From assembly GCA_016713625.1 (NCBI GenBank), contig JADJOT010000008.1, positions 248,001 through 312,000 on the forward strand: a DNA stretch of 64,000 bases, read 5' to 3'. Position 1 is the first letter of the stretch. The number at the start of each line of letters is the position of its first letter. Both the position numbers and the translations under genes were made by a program. The notes beneath the pieces were generated by a model. The model was given only the letters and a program-made list of their open reading frames with translations. It had not been told where the DNA came from and ran no database searches. Shown one piece after another: positions 1 through 8,636 of the stretch. The stretch comes from Candidatus Accumulibacter affinis. GTDB taxonomy: Bacteria > Pseudomonadota > Gammaproteobacteria > Burkholderiales > Rhodocyclaceae.

Positions 1-684
1 ACGACCATTCCGACCAAGGCCAACCAGGTCTTCTCGACAGCCGACGACAACCAGTCGGCGGTCACCATTCATGTTTTGCAGGGTGAGCGTGAAATGGCCA
101 GTGGCAACAAGAGCCTTGGACAGTTCAATCTCTCGGACATTCCGCCGGCGCCGCGTGGCCTGCCGCAGATCGAGGTGACCTTCGACATTGACGCCAATGG
201 CATCCTGCATGTTTCCGCCAAGGACAAGGCTACCGGCAAGGAAAACAAGATCCGGATCCAGGCTTCTTCCGGCCTCAGCGAAGCAGAAGTGCAGCGTATG
301 GTCCAGGATGCCGAACTGCACGCCGAAGAGGACCGGAAAGCTCATGAGCTGGCCGAATCCCGCAACCAGTGTGACGGCATGATTCACACGGTCAAGAAGT
401 CAATGGCCGAGTACGGCAAGGAGCTGTCGGATACGGAAAGAGGAGTCATCGAAAGCGCGATCAAGGATGCCGAGGAAGCCATTCGCGGCAATGACCTCGA
501 GGCGATCAAGGCCAAAACCGAGGCACTCGGGACGGCTGCCCAGAAGTTGGGCGAGAAGATGTACGCCAAGCAGCAGGAACACGCGGCTGGCCCCGAAAGT
601 GCAGCGGGAGCGGGCGGTGAGGCGAAGAAGGACGACAGCGACGTTGTTGATGCCGAGTTTACCGAAGTCAAAGACAAGAAGTAG
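1..684 (+). CDS. dnaK: Chaperone DnaK (Hsp70), C-terminal part, 5' end outside window
   Basis: The frame is open from base 1, so only the last 227 residues are present. They cover the end of the substrate-binding beta-sandwich (QSAVTIHVLQGERE, then FDIDANGILHVSAKDKATGK) and the helical lid, ending in an acidic low-complexity tail (DDSDVVDAEFTEVKDKK) typical of DnaK. Hsp70 is the ATP-driven cytoplasmic folding chaperone that works with DnaJ and GrpE. dnaJ follows 66 nt downstream on the same strand, the classic dnaK-dnaJ order. The missing ATPase domain lies upstream of the window, so this is a window-edge truncation and not a pseudogene. Identification is very secure. Confidence 0.97.
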   Translation, partial: TTIPTKANQVFSTADDNQSAVTIHVLQGEREMASGNKSLGQFNLSDIPPAPRGLPQIEVTFDIDANGILHVSAKDKATGKENKIRIQASSGLSEAEVQRMVQDAELHAEEDRKAHELAESRNQCDGMIHTVKKSMAEYGKELSDTERGVIESAIKDAEEAIRGNDLEAIKAKTEALGTAAQKLGEKMYAKQQEHAAGPESAAGAGGEAKKDDSDVVDAEFTEVKDKK

Positions 685-699
685 GCATTCGCCGGCAGG

Positions 700-723
700 G
701 CGAGGCGTATAATCGCGCCTCGC
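700..723 (+). promoter_or_regulatory. Hairpin between dnaK and dnaJ enclosing a TATAAT-like sequence
   Basis: Perfect 8-bp arms GCGAGGCG (700-707) and CGCCTCGC (716-723) enclose the loop TATAATCG. There is no T-tract, so it is not a typical terminator. It may be a processing or attenuation structure that sets the dnaK:dnaJ ratio, or it may overlap an internal dnaJ promoter -10. No convincing -35 was seen. Confidence 0.4.
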
Positions 724-750
724 TCCGCTCCTTAAAGTGTTCAGGAACAG

Positions 751-1872
751 ATGGCTAAACGTGACTTTTACGAGATTCTGGGCGTCAACCGCGACGCATC
801 CGACGATGAAATAAAAAAGGCCTACCGCAAGCTGGCGATGAAATTTCATCCGGACCGCAATCCGGACAACCCGAAGGCCGAAGAGCACTTCAAGGAAGTC
901 AAGGAAGCCTACGAGATTCTCACCGACGCCGACAAGCGCGCGGCTTACGACCAGTATGGTCACGCCGGCATCGACCCGCAGGCGGGCATGGGTGCCGGAG
1001 CGGGTGGATTTTCGGACGCCTTCGGCGGTATCTTTGACGAGATCTTCGGTGGTCGTCGAGGCGGTGGCGGGCGCTCGAATGTCTATCGCGGCGCCGATCT
1101 GCGCTACAACCTTGAGGTTACCCTCGAGCAGGCGGCTTTCGGTACCGAAACCAAGATTCGCATCCCGACGATGGAGGTCTGCGACGCCTGTCATGGCAGC
1201 GGCGCGAAGGCCGGTACGCAACCGAAGACCTGCCCGACCTGCCAGGGCAGCGGCCAGGTTCGACTCCAGCAGGGCTTCTTCTCGATCCAGCAGACCTGTC
1301 CCAAGTGTCACGGCACCGGACGCTTCATTGCTGACCCCTGTGCCCCGTGCCATGGCGCAGGTCGTGTCAAACAGCACAAGACCCTGGCGGTGAAGATTCC
1401 GGCCGGCGTCGATGAGGGTGATCGTATCCGCCTCTCGGGCGAAGGCGAGCACGGCGTCAACGGCGGTCCCTCCGGAGACCTCTACGTGCAGATTCACCTC
1501 AAGGCGCATCCGGTCTTTCAACGCGAACAAAACGACCTGCATTGCGAGATGCCGATCAGCTTTACCACCGCCGCTCTCGGCGGCGAGATTGACATTCCGA
1601 CGCTCGATGGCGCGGCGAAAATTCGCGTGCCGGCCGAGACCCAGTCGGGGAAAACCTTCCGCTTACGCGGCAAGGGCATCAAGGGGGTGCGCAGCCACAC
1701 GCACGGCGATCTGCTTTGCCACGTGGTTGTCGAAACACCGGTGCATCTCACCGAGCGGCAAAGGGAACTATTGCGCGAGCTCGAGGAGTCCAGCCGAGAA
1801 AACGCCGACCACCATAACCCCCGCGCCAAGTCGTGGATGGACCGCGTGCGCGATTTCTTCGCGGCCACCTGA
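751..1872 (+). CDS. dnaJ: Chaperone protein DnaJ (Hsp40 co-chaperone)
   Basis: A 373-aa protein with the full type I DnaJ layout. The J-domain is at residues 1-70, with the HPD motif in MKFHPDRNPDN. A Gly/Phe-rich linker follows (about 77-110). The zinc-finger domain has four CxxCxGxG-type repeats (CDACHGSG, CPTCQGSG, CPKCHGTG, CAPCHGAG, about 147-210), and the C-terminal substrate-binding and dimerisation domains complete it. It stimulates DnaK ATPase activity and delivers unfolded clients. Length is standard and the ATG start has the classic MAKRDFYEILGV beginning. It is probably co-transcribed with dnaK. Confidence 0.98.
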   Translation: MAKRDFYEILGVNRDASDDEIKKAYRKLAMKFHPDRNPDNPKAEEHFKEVKEAYEILTDADKRAAYDQYGHAGIDPQAGMGAGAGGFSDAFGGIFDEIFGGRRGGGGRSNVYRGADLRYNLEVTLEQAAFGTETKIRIPTMEVCDACHGSGAKAGTQPKTCPTCQGSGQVRLQQGFFSIQQTCPKCHGTGRFIADPCAPCHGAGRVKQHKTLAVKIPAGVDEGDRIRLSGEGEHGVNGGPSGDLYVQIHLKAHPVFQREQNDLHCEMPISFTTAALGGEIDIPTLDGAAKIRVPAETQSGKTFRLRGKGIKGVRSHTHGDLLCHVVVETPVHLTERQRELLRELEESSRENADHHNPRAKSWMDRVRDFFAAT

Positions 1873-2032
1873 AGCTGCGCCAGTACGCCTGCTGGCGTAG
1901 TCCGCTGCGGCCGCGAGCAAGCTTGAATTGGCGCGTGTAAGGCGAGTGTCAGTTTGTCTCTCCATGCTTGGCGATTGCTGAAAGCGGGTCGCCAGGCGAC
2001 CGCGGCAAAAGCACTTGGCGAAGGGGATTGGC

Positions 2033-3175
2033 ATGGGGTTTGCACGAGCGCTACTGTTCGGTTTCCTGACCTGGGTTGGCGGTGCGCTTGCGGGCGAGGT
2101 GGGCGTCACCGACAACAGCCTCCTGATCGGCATGACTGCGCCGTTTTCCGGGCCCAACGGTGCCTACGGACTGGATATGAAAATGGTCATCAACGCCTAT
2201 TTTCGCCAGCTTAACGCCGCCGGTGGCATCCATGGCAGACGGCTGGAGCTGCGTGCTCTGGACGACGGCTACGAGACCGAGCGTGCGGTGGCCAATACGC
2301 GGGCCCTGATTGGCCAGGAGAAGGTCTTTGCCTTGCTCGCGTCGTATGGTTCAAGTCCCACGACGGCGGCGATGAACGAGGTTTTTGGGGTCGCCAAAGT
2401 GCCATTGATTGGCACCATCTCGGGTGCCGAATCGCTCCGCCAGTCGCCCGGGGAGAACCCGAACAACCGCTACATGTTCAATGTGCGGGCAAGCTACGCC
2501 AACGAAACCGAAGCGATCGTCAACCAGTTGGCCTCGCTTGGTTTCAAGAACATTGCCGTGTTGTACCAGAACGATGGTTTCGGCAAGTCGGGTCTGGAGG
2601 GCGTGGTCGCAGCGCTGAAGAAGCATGCGCAGGCGCCGTCTGCGGTAGCCACGGTGGAACGTAACTCGGTCGATGTCGGTCAGGCGGTGCAAACCATCGC
2701 CAAGCTTAACCCGCAAGCGGTGATCATGGTGACTTTGTACAAGCCGACAGCGGCCTTTGTTCGCGCCATGCGGAAGGCTGGTCAGACGCCGCAGTTCATG
2801 ACCCTCTCGCCGGTCGGGGCCGACTTGCTGGTCCAGGAGCTTGGCGATGAGGCGCGCGGTATCGGTATCTCGCAGGTCATGCCGTATCCCTGGAATGACA
2901 CGACACCCCTGGTAAACGAGTACCAGAAGCTGCTCGGGAAACAGGGAAAGCCGTCCTACTACGGCCTCGAGGCGTATGTGATGGCGAAGGTGCTGGTCGA
3001 GGCGATCCGGAAGGCGGGCAAGGAGCCGACGCGCGAAAAGCTGGTGGTTGCTCTGGAAAGCATGCAGAGCCACGATCTGGGCGGCTATCGCGTCAACTTC
3101 TCGGCCACCGAAAGGAGCGGCTCGCGTTTTGTCGACCTGACGGTTATCGGCAGTGGTGGCCGCGTTCTTCGCTAG
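2033..3175 (+). CDS. ABC transporter periplasmic substrate-binding protein (LivK / branched-chain amino acid type)
   Basis: The 380-aa product is a type I periplasmic binding protein. It has a signal peptide (MGFARALLFGFLTWVGGALA), then the family start DNSLLIGMTAPFSGPNGAYG and the two-lobe fold with landmarks such as GTISGAESLRQ and YGLEAYVMAKVLVEA. The ATG at 2033 is preferred over a TTG at 2015 because GAAGGGG precedes it by about 7 nt. These proteins bind branched-chain amino acids, amides, urea or aromatic compounds, and the ligand cannot be read from sequence. No permease or ATPase genes are adjacent, so it is an orphan here and may be a sensor or serve a remote transporter. Confidence 0.85.
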   Translation: MGFARALLFGFLTWVGGALAGEVGVTDNSLLIGMTAPFSGPNGAYGLDMKMVINAYFRQLNAAGGIHGRRLELRALDDGYETERAVANTRALIGQEKVFALLASYGSSPTTAAMNEVFGVAKVPLIGTISGAESLRQSPGENPNNRYMFNVRASYANETEAIVNQLASLGFKNIAVLYQNDGFGKSGLEGVVAALKKHAQAPSAVATVERNSVDVGQAVQTIAKLNPQAVIMVTLYKPTAAFVRAMRKAGQTPQFMTLSPVGADLLVQELGDEARGIGISQVMPYPWNDTTPLVNEYQKLLGKQGKPSYYGLEAYVMAKVLVEAIRKAGKEPTREKLVVALESMQSHDLGGYRVNFSATERSGSRFVDLTVIGSGGRVLR

Positions 3176-3222
3176 TCGCGCGGGGTGAAGGGACTGACCA
3201 GCTCCCGCCCGGCGCGCGGAGT

Positions 3223-3252
3223 CAGGCGATCAGGCGATCAGGCGATCAGGCG
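3223..3252. repeat. Octamer tandem repeat CAGGCGAT x3 plus partial copy, spanning the cysS stop codon
   Basis: CAGGCGAT occurs three times in a row (3223-3230, 3231-3238, 3239-3246), followed by CAGGCG. The cysS stop codon (complement of 3246-3248) lies inside the array. Because 8 is not a multiple of 3, unit gain or loss would only change sequence downstream of the stop. Confidence 0.9.
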
Positions 3253-4619
3253 CGCCGCCAGCCGGTTCCCGTGGGGCCATCCTCGAGAACGATTCCCCCT
3301 GCCAGCAGTTCGCTACGGATCCTGTCCGCCGCAGCATAATCCTTGTTCTTCTTGGCCGTCGCCCGCTCCGCGATCCGCGTCTCGATGTCGTCGCCAGACA
3401 ACTCGCCTGCTGCTACCGGCGTCGCCTGCAGGAAGACCTGCGGGTCGCGCTGGAGCAATCCCAGCAATCCCGCCAGTCCGTGCAACTGGCTGGCCAGCGC
3501 CGGGGACTTGCTGCGGTTGACCGCCGCCGCCAGATCGAACAGCACAGCACAGGCTTCCGGTGTGTTGAAGTCGTCGTTCATCGCCTGTTGGAAGCGCAGC
3601 GCGTGCAGCTCACTCCAGTCGACGGCAGCGATTGCCGGTGACTGGGCTTTGAGCGCGGTGTACAGCCGGCTCAGCGCCTGCCGAGCGTCGTCGAGATGGC
3701 TGTCGGAATAGTTGAGGGGACTGCGATAGTGCGCGCGCAGGATGAAGAAACGCAGCACTTCGGGATCGTATTTCTTGAGGATTTCCCTGATCGTGAAGAA
3801 ATTGCCCAGTGATTTCGACATCTTTTCGTCATCGACACGAACAAAGCCGTTATGCATCCAGACATTGACGAACTGGCAGCGATGCGCGCCTTCGGACTGC
3901 GCGATCTCGTTTTCGTGGTGGGGAAACTGCAAGTCCTGTCCGCCGCCATGAATGTCGAAATGCTCGCCGAGCAGGTCCGAGCTCATCGCTGAACATTCGA
4001 TATGCCATCCCGGTCGACCATTTCCCCACGGTGACGCCCAGAAAGGCTCGTCTGCTTTGGCTTGTTTCCAGAGTACGAAGTCGAGCGGGTCGTCCTTGCC
4101 GGCGTCGACATCGACGCGTTCACCGGCGCGCAGGTCGTCGATAGACTTGCCCGAAAGCTTGCCGTAGCCAGGAAATTTGCGCACCGGGAAGTTCACGTCG
4201 CCGGCCGCAGCGTGATAAGCAAGGCCGTTTTGCTCGAGTCGCCGGATCAGCTCGAGCATTTGCGGGATGTACTCGGTTGCCCGCGGCTCATGGTCGGGCT
4301 TTTCCACTCCCAGGGCTGCGGCATCCTCATCCATGTAGCGAATGAAGCGGTTCGTCAGCTCGCCTATGCTTTCCTGGTTGGCCTGCGCCCGCTTGATGAT
4401 TTTGTCATCGATATCGGTGATGTTCCGGACGTAGCACAGCTGCAGTCCGCTGGCTCGCAGCCAGCGCTGAACCATGTCAAAAACCACCAGAACGCGGGCG
4501 TGGCCAAGGTGGCAGTAGTCGTAGACGGTCATGCCGCAAACGTACATGCGGACGCTGCCGGGGGTGATCGGAACGAAGTCCTGCTTCTCTCTGGTCAGCG
4601 AGTTATAGATTTTGAGCAT
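3246..4619 (-). CDS. cysS: Cysteinyl-tRNA synthetase
   Basis: Class I aminoacyl-tRNA synthetase of 457 aa, the usual length, that charges tRNA-Cys. Landmarks in order: start MLKIYNSLTREKQDF; VCGMTVYDYCHLGHARV carrying a zinc ligand Cys and the HLGH (HIGH-type) motif; the zinc-ligand and active-site stretch IECSAMSSDLLGEHFDIHGG with PHHENE; KMSKSLGN (the KMSKS loop); and a C-terminal anticodon-binding domain ending GTGWRRA. A start 32 codons further upstream is open but lacks family similarity, so the internal ATG at 4619 was chosen. It is divergent from ppiA, an arrangement common in beta/gammaproteobacteria. Confidence 0.97.
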   Translation of the reverse strand: MLKIYNSLTREKQDFVPITPGSVRMYVCGMTVYDYCHLGHARVLVVFDMVQRWLRASGLQLCYVRNITDIDDKIIKRAQANQESIGELTNRFIRYMDEDAAALGVEKPDHEPRATEYIPQMLELIRRLEQNGLAYHAAAGDVNFPVRKFPGYGKLSGKSIDDLRAGERVDVDAGKDDPLDFVLWKQAKADEPFWASPWGNGRPGWHIECSAMSSDLLGEHFDIHGGGQDLQFPHHENEIAQSEGAHRCQFVNVWMHNGFVRVDDEKMSKSLGNFFTIREILKKYDPEVLRFFILRAHYRSPLNYSDSHLDDARQALSRLYTALKAQSPAIAAVDWSELHALRFQQAMNDDFNTPEACAVLFDLAAAVNRSKSPALASQLHGLAGLLGLLQRDPQVFLQATPVAAGELSGDDIETRIAERATAKKNKDYAAADRIRSELLAGGIVLEDGPTGTGWRRA

Positions 4620-4733
4620 GTTCTGGTCCACGGTGGCGCTCAGCGGAAAGGGGAGGCGTGCGGAGTACTTTGGTATGGATGCACTTCTTGTTAGAATTGA
4701 CTGGTTTTGTGACACCCAACCGCTGCTGCGGCA

Positions 4734-4741
4734 AGTATACC
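4734..4741. promoter_or_regulatory. Candidate -10 elements in the cysS/ppiA divergent promoter region
   Basis: The 161-nt gap between the divergent cysS and ppiA starts contains AAGTATACCATA. On the minus strand it reads TATACT, a near-consensus -10 for cysS; on the plus strand TATACC is a weaker -10 for ppiA. TTGTGA about 18 nt upstream could be a -35 for ppiA. Seen by eye only. Confidence 0.3.
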
Positions 4742-4780
4742 ATAACGATGTGTTTGACCCTTTTGCGAAGGAATTGGCCG

Positions 4781-5338
4781 ATGTACAGAAGACTTGCCTT
4801 GATCGTCGGTGGCCTGCTGTCGCTGGCCGCGCTGGCCGCGCCCAGCGTTGAAATGCAGACCAGCATGGGTCGCATCGTCATCGAGCTCGATTCAGAAAAG
4901 GCACCAAAGACCGTCCAGAACTTCGTGCAGTACGTCAACGAGGGTTTTTACAACGGCACGGTTGTTCACCGCGTGATCCCCGGCTTCATGATCCAGGGCG
5001 GTGGTTTCACCGTCGACATGAACCAGAAGCCAGCAGCCAGAAAGGTCGAGAATGAAGGCAGGAACGGCCTGAAGAACGACCGCGGAACGATCGCCATGGC
5101 CCGTACCGCGGACCCGCATTCGGCCAGTTCGCAGTTCTTCGTCAATCACCGCGACAACTCGTCCCTCAACTATCCCGCGTCCGATGGCTGGGGTTACACC
5201 GTTTTTGGCAAGGTCACGCAAGGCATGGACGTGGTGGACAAGATCGCCAAGGTGGAAACCGGTAACCGCTCGATGCACCAGAACGTTCCTCTTGAACCGG
5301 TCATCATCCAGTCGGTCAAGATCCTTCCCGCAAAATAA
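4781..5338 (+). CDS. ppiA: Peptidyl-prolyl cis-trans isomerase A (periplasmic cyclophilin)
   Basis: A 185-aa cyclophilin catalysing cis-trans isomerisation of X-Pro bonds. The start at 4781 follows a GAAGGA ribosome site and gives a signal peptide (MYRRLALIVGGLLSLAALAAPS), so the enzyme should be periplasmic. Family motifs are clear: FHRVIPGFMIQGG-type (VVHRVIPGFMIQGGGF), the active-site region ASSQFFVNHRDNSSLN, and GYTVFGKVTQGMDVVDKI. A longer frame upstream reads through the promoter region and was rejected. Next comes a cytoplasmic paralogue, ppiB, 11 nt downstream, then lpxH; these look like one operon. Confidence 0.94.
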   Translation: MYRRLALIVGGLLSLAALAAPSVEMQTSMGRIVIELDSEKAPKTVQNFVQYVNEGFYNGTVVHRVIPGFMIQGGGFTVDMNQKPAARKVENEGRNGLKNDRGTIAMARTADPHSASSQFFVNHRDNSSLNYPASDGWGYTVFGKVTQGMDVVDKIAKVETGNRSMHQNVPLEPVIIQSVKILPAK

Positions 5339-5349
5339 CAAGGACGACC

Positions 5350-5841
5350 ATGATCAAGCTGCACACCAATTTCGGCATCATCGGTATCGAAGTGGACGCC
5401 GAGAAGGCACCGCTGTCGGCCAGGAACTTCCTCGACTACGTTGCCGCCGGCCACTACGACAACACCGTCTTTCACCGCGTGATTCCCGGTTTCATGGTTC
5501 AGGGCGGCGGCTTCGAACCGGGAATGAAACAGAAGGCCTGCCAGGAACCGATCAAGAACGAAGCCGACAACGGGTTGAAGAACGAAGCCTATACGGTGGC
5601 CATGGCGCGCACTGCAGACCCGCACTCGGCGACGGCGCAGTTCTTCATCAATCTGGTCAATAACGAATTCCTCAATTTCCGCGCGCCCAACGCCCAGGGC
5701 TGGGGCTACTGCGTGTTCGGCAAGGTGGTCGAAGGTGGCGACGTTGTTGACCGGATCAAGGCCGTCAAGACCGGCACTTCCGGATTTCACAGCGATGTGC
5801 CGGTCGACGATGTGTTGATCGAGCGCGCTGAAGTCTGTTGA
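5350..5841 (+). CDS. ppiB: Peptidyl-prolyl cis-trans isomerase B (cytoplasmic cyclophilin)
   Basis: A 163-aa cyclophilin without signal peptide, hence cytoplasmic. Motifs: VFHRVIPGFMVQGGGFEPGM, ARTADPHSATAQFFINLVNN and GYCVFGKVVEGGDVVDRIKAV, with the catalytic Arg (FHRVIPGF), Phe/Met and Gln residues conserved. It is about half identical to the periplasmic PpiA encoded just upstream, so the pair is probably an old tandem duplication with different cellular addresses. Start ATG follows AAGGACGACC. Length is exactly typical. Confidence 0.95.
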   Translation: MIKLHTNFGIIGIEVDAEKAPLSARNFLDYVAAGHYDNTVFHRVIPGFMVQGGGFEPGMKQKACQEPIKNEADNGLKNEAYTVAMARTADPHSATAQFFINLVNNEFLNFRAPNAQGWGYCVFGKVVEGGDVVDRIKAVKTGTSGFHSDVPVDDVLIERAEVC

Positions 5842-5872
5842 AGCGCGCGCAGGTCGACGCTCGGCAGCTGCC

Positions 5873-6604
5873 GTGATCCTGTTCATTTCTGATCTGCATC
5901 TGGCGCCGCAGGCGCCGGGGGTGACCAGGATTTTTCTCGATTTTCTCGGTGGCCGGGCACGCGCCGCCGAGAAATTGTTCATCCTCGGCGATCTTTTCGA
6001 AGCCTGGCCGGGTGACGATTGCCTTGACGATGCCGAGGATTCGTTCGCCGCCGACATCGTTGCTGCGCTGCGTGCGCTGGTCGTCGCTGGTGTTCCCGTG
6101 GCGGTGATGCACGGCAACCGCGATTTCCTGCTTGGCGAGGGTTTTGCTTCCCGCAGCGGCGCGGCGCTGCTCTCGGACCCTTACGTCCTGTCCTTGCCTG
6201 CCTGGCAGTTTGTCCTGTCGCATGGCGATCTGTTGTGTACCGACGACCATGAGTACCAGGCGTTTCGCCTGCTGGCGCGTCGGCCCGACTGGCAGGCCGC
6301 TTTTCTCGCCAGGTCCCTGCCGGAGCGCAAGGCAATGGCCGTGGCGGCGCGCGCGCAAAGCGAATCCGCCAAGCGCGACAAGGCCGGCTACCTGATGGAC
6401 GTCAACCCTGGGGCGACCGATGATTTTCTGCGCGCCAACGGCTACGCAACGCTGATCCATGGGCATACGCACCGTCCGGCGACGCACGCCCACCTGGTCG
6501 ACGGTATCCACGCCGAGCGCTGGGTGATGGCGGCCTGGAACGAAACGCAAGGCGAGTGTCTGTGCTGGAATGGTGAGGCACTCACGCGGGAGCGTTTGAC
6601 CTGA
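5873..6604 (+). CDS. lpxH: UDP-2,3-diacylglucosamine diphosphatase LpxH
   Basis: A 243-aa calcineurin-like metallophosphoesterase that hydrolyses UDP-2,3-diacyl-GlcN to lipid X in lipid A synthesis on the cytoplasmic face of the inner membrane. Metal-binding motifs appear in the family order: FISDLHL (D-x-H), ILGDLFEAWPGDD (GD), MHGNRDFLLG (GNRD), LSHGDLLCTDD (GD) and IHGHTHRPATH (GHTH). The start is GTG at 5873, 31 nt after ppiB. The ppiB-lpxH arrangement is widespread in proteobacteria. It confirms a Gram-negative, LPS-making organism. Confidence 0.95.
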   Translation: MILFISDLHLAPQAPGVTRIFLDFLGGRARAAEKLFILGDLFEAWPGDDCLDDAEDSFAADIVAALRALVVAGVPVAVMHGNRDFLLGEGFASRSGAALLSDPYVLSLPAWQFVLSHGDLLCTDDHEYQAFRLLARRPDWQAAFLARSLPERKAMAVAARAQSESAKRDKAGYLMDVNPGATDDFLRANGYATLIHGHTHRPATHAHLVDGIHAERWVMAAWNETQGECLCWNGEALTRERLT

Positions 6605-6677
6605 TTCCGCGGCGCCGCCGATCGACGATACGCCGCGCTGCTGCGAGTGCGCTAGCTCACCGCGGGCCAGGCTGGCG

Positions 6678-8501
6678 ATGCCGCAGGAGATGACTTCACC
6701 CGCCCTGGCGGTCCTGCGCCGTGTCTTCGGCTACACGTCGTTTCGTGGCCAGCAGCAGGAGATCGTCGAGCAACTCGTTGCTGGCGCCGACGCGCTGGTG
6801 CTGATGCCGACCGGTGGCGGCAAGTCGCTCTGCTATCAGATTCCGGCGCTGCTGCGGCAGGGCGTCGGGGTGGTTGTCTCGCCGCTGATCGCACTCATGC
6901 AGGACCAGGTCGATGCCTTGCGGCTGGCCGGCGTGCGTGCCGCCTTCCTCAACTCATCGATGGACTTCCGGTCGGCGGTCGATACCGAGCGCCGGCTGCT
7001 GAACGGCGACCTGGATCTGATCTATGTGGCTCCGGAACGGCTGCTCAGCGACCGTTTCATCGGCCTGCTCGAACAACTGGTCGCACGCCGGCAACTCGCG
7101 CTCTTCGCCATCGACGAGGCCCATTGCGTTTCGCAATGGGGACACGACTTCCGCCCGGAGTACATTCAGCTCTCGCAACTGCACCAGCGTTTTCCCGCGG
7201 TGCCGCGCATCGCCCTGACGGCGACCGCCGATCAGCTGACGCGGCAGGAGATCATCACGCGGCTGCGGCTCGAAGACGCGAGCGTGTTTGTCGCCAGTTT
7301 CGACCGGCCAAACATTCGCTATACGATCGTCGAGCGCGACAACCCGCGCAAGCAGCTGCTCGGCTTTCTCGGCGCTCACCACGGTGCTGCCGGAATCGTC
7401 TATTGCCTGTCGCGCCGCAAGGTCGATGAAACGGCAATCTGGCTGAATTCGCAGGGGGTGCTTGCCTTGCCCTACCACGCCGGCCTGTCGGCCAGTGAAC
7501 GGCAGCGTCACCAGCAGCGCTTCCTGCGCGAGGACGGTCTGGTGATGGTGGCGACCATCGCCTTCGGGATGGGCATTGACAAGCCCGATGTACGCTTCGT
7601 TGCCCACCTGGATCTGCCCAAGAGCGTTGAAGCGTACTACCAGGAAACTGGCCGCGCCGGGCGCGATGGCGAAGCGTCGGAAGCCTGGATGACCTATGGG
7701 CTCAACGATGTGGTGATCCATCGTCAGATGATCGATGCGTCGGTGTCGCCGCCCGAGCAGAAGCGTGTCGAGAGGCAGAAACTTGACAGCATGCTCGCCT
7801 ACTGCGAATCGGCACAATGCCGCCGCGTGCTTCTGCTCAACTATTTTGGCGAGGAAGCCGCGCCTTGTGGCAACTGCGATGTCTGTCTCGATCCGCCACA
7901 GCTCTGGGATGGCACGGTGGCGGCGCAGAAGGCGCTATCGGCGGTGCTGCGGACCGGTCAGCGTTTTGGCGCCGGCCATCTGATCGACATCCTGCGTGGC
8001 AAGAGTACCGACAAGGTGAAACAGTTTGGTCACGACCGCCTGCCCACCTTCGGGGTCGGTACGGAGATGGACGACATGGCCTGGCGTTCGGTATTCCGGC
8101 AGTTGCTCGCCGGTGGCGTGCTCGAAGCCGACGCCATGGCCTATGGCGCCCTGCAGCTCACCGACAGCGCGCGGCCGATTCTCAAGGGAGAAATCAGCCT
8201 CAAGCTGCGCCGGCGGGCGGCTCGACCAAAGGGCAGGCAAGCGCGCAGCAAGCCCGTCTCTGGCAGTCCACGCCAAGCCGACGAATCACCCCTGGTCGCC
8301 CGACTGCGCACCTGGCGCAGTGAGAAGGCGCGCGAGCAGGGCGTCCCGGCGTACGTGATCCTGCATGATCGAACGCTCTACGAAATCGCTCTACTGCTGC
8401 CCGATTCGGCACCGGCGTTGCTCGCTGTGCCGGGCATCGGCGTCGCCAAGGCGGAACGTTACGGCCAGGAACTGCTGGAGATCGTTGCCGCAGCCGACTG
8501 A
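6678..8501 (+). CDS. recQ: ATP-dependent DNA helicase RecQ
   Basis: A 607-aa superfamily 2 3'-5' helicase acting in recombination and repair. Seen in order: motif 0 (FGYTSFRGQQQEIVEQL), Walker A MPTGGGKSLCYQIP, DEAH box (AIDEAHCVSQWGHDFRPEY), motif III ALTATAD, motif VI YYQETGRAGRDG, and the RecQ-Ct zinc-binding cysteines (YCESAQCRRVLLLNYFGE and CGNCDVC). The winged helix and a C-terminal HRDC domain (about 535-607, PGIGVAKAERYGQELL) follow. Full length for the E. coli type. Confidence 0.97.
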   Translation: MPQEMTSPALAVLRRVFGYTSFRGQQQEIVEQLVAGADALVLMPTGGGKSLCYQIPALLRQGVGVVVSPLIALMQDQVDALRLAGVRAAFLNSSMDFRSAVDTERRLLNGDLDLIYVAPERLLSDRFIGLLEQLVARRQLALFAIDEAHCVSQWGHDFRPEYIQLSQLHQRFPAVPRIALTATADQLTRQEIITRLRLEDASVFVASFDRPNIRYTIVERDNPRKQLLGFLGAHHGAAGIVYCLSRRKVDETAIWLNSQGVLALPYHAGLSASERQRHQQRFLREDGLVMVATIAFGMGIDKPDVRFVAHLDLPKSVEAYYQETGRAGRDGEASEAWMTYGLNDVVIHRQMIDASVSPPEQKRVERQKLDSMLAYCESAQCRRVLLLNYFGEEAAPCGNCDVCLDPPQLWDGTVAAQKALSAVLRTGQRFGAGHLIDILRGKSTDKVKQFGHDRLPTFGVGTEMDDMAWRSVFRQLLAGGVLEADAMAYGALQLTDSARPILKGEISLKLRRRAARPKGRQARSKPVSGSPRQADESPLVARLRTWRSEKAREQGVPAYVILHDRTLYEIALLLPDSAPALLAVPGIGVAKAERYGQELLEIVAAAD

Positions 8502-8636
8502 TTTCAGGACGTCGTTGCCGGGTTGGTGTGGCAGCGCAGGGCCAGGAGTGCCCCCAGGGTGACGAGCAGCAGGTCGAGCACGGCTCCCTTCGGTGTTAGA
8601 ATCGAGCAGGTCAGCTCTTCGTGTTCGGGATTTTTG

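Noticed and set aside
400..1542. 380-aa minus-strand open frame across dnaK and dnaJ
   Set aside because: It is a complementary shadow of the two well-supported chaperone genes, without family similarity.
1880..1903. Hairpin TACGCC-TGCT-GGCGTA downstream of dnaJ as a terminator
   Set aside because: The stem is only 6-7 bp and no T-run follows.
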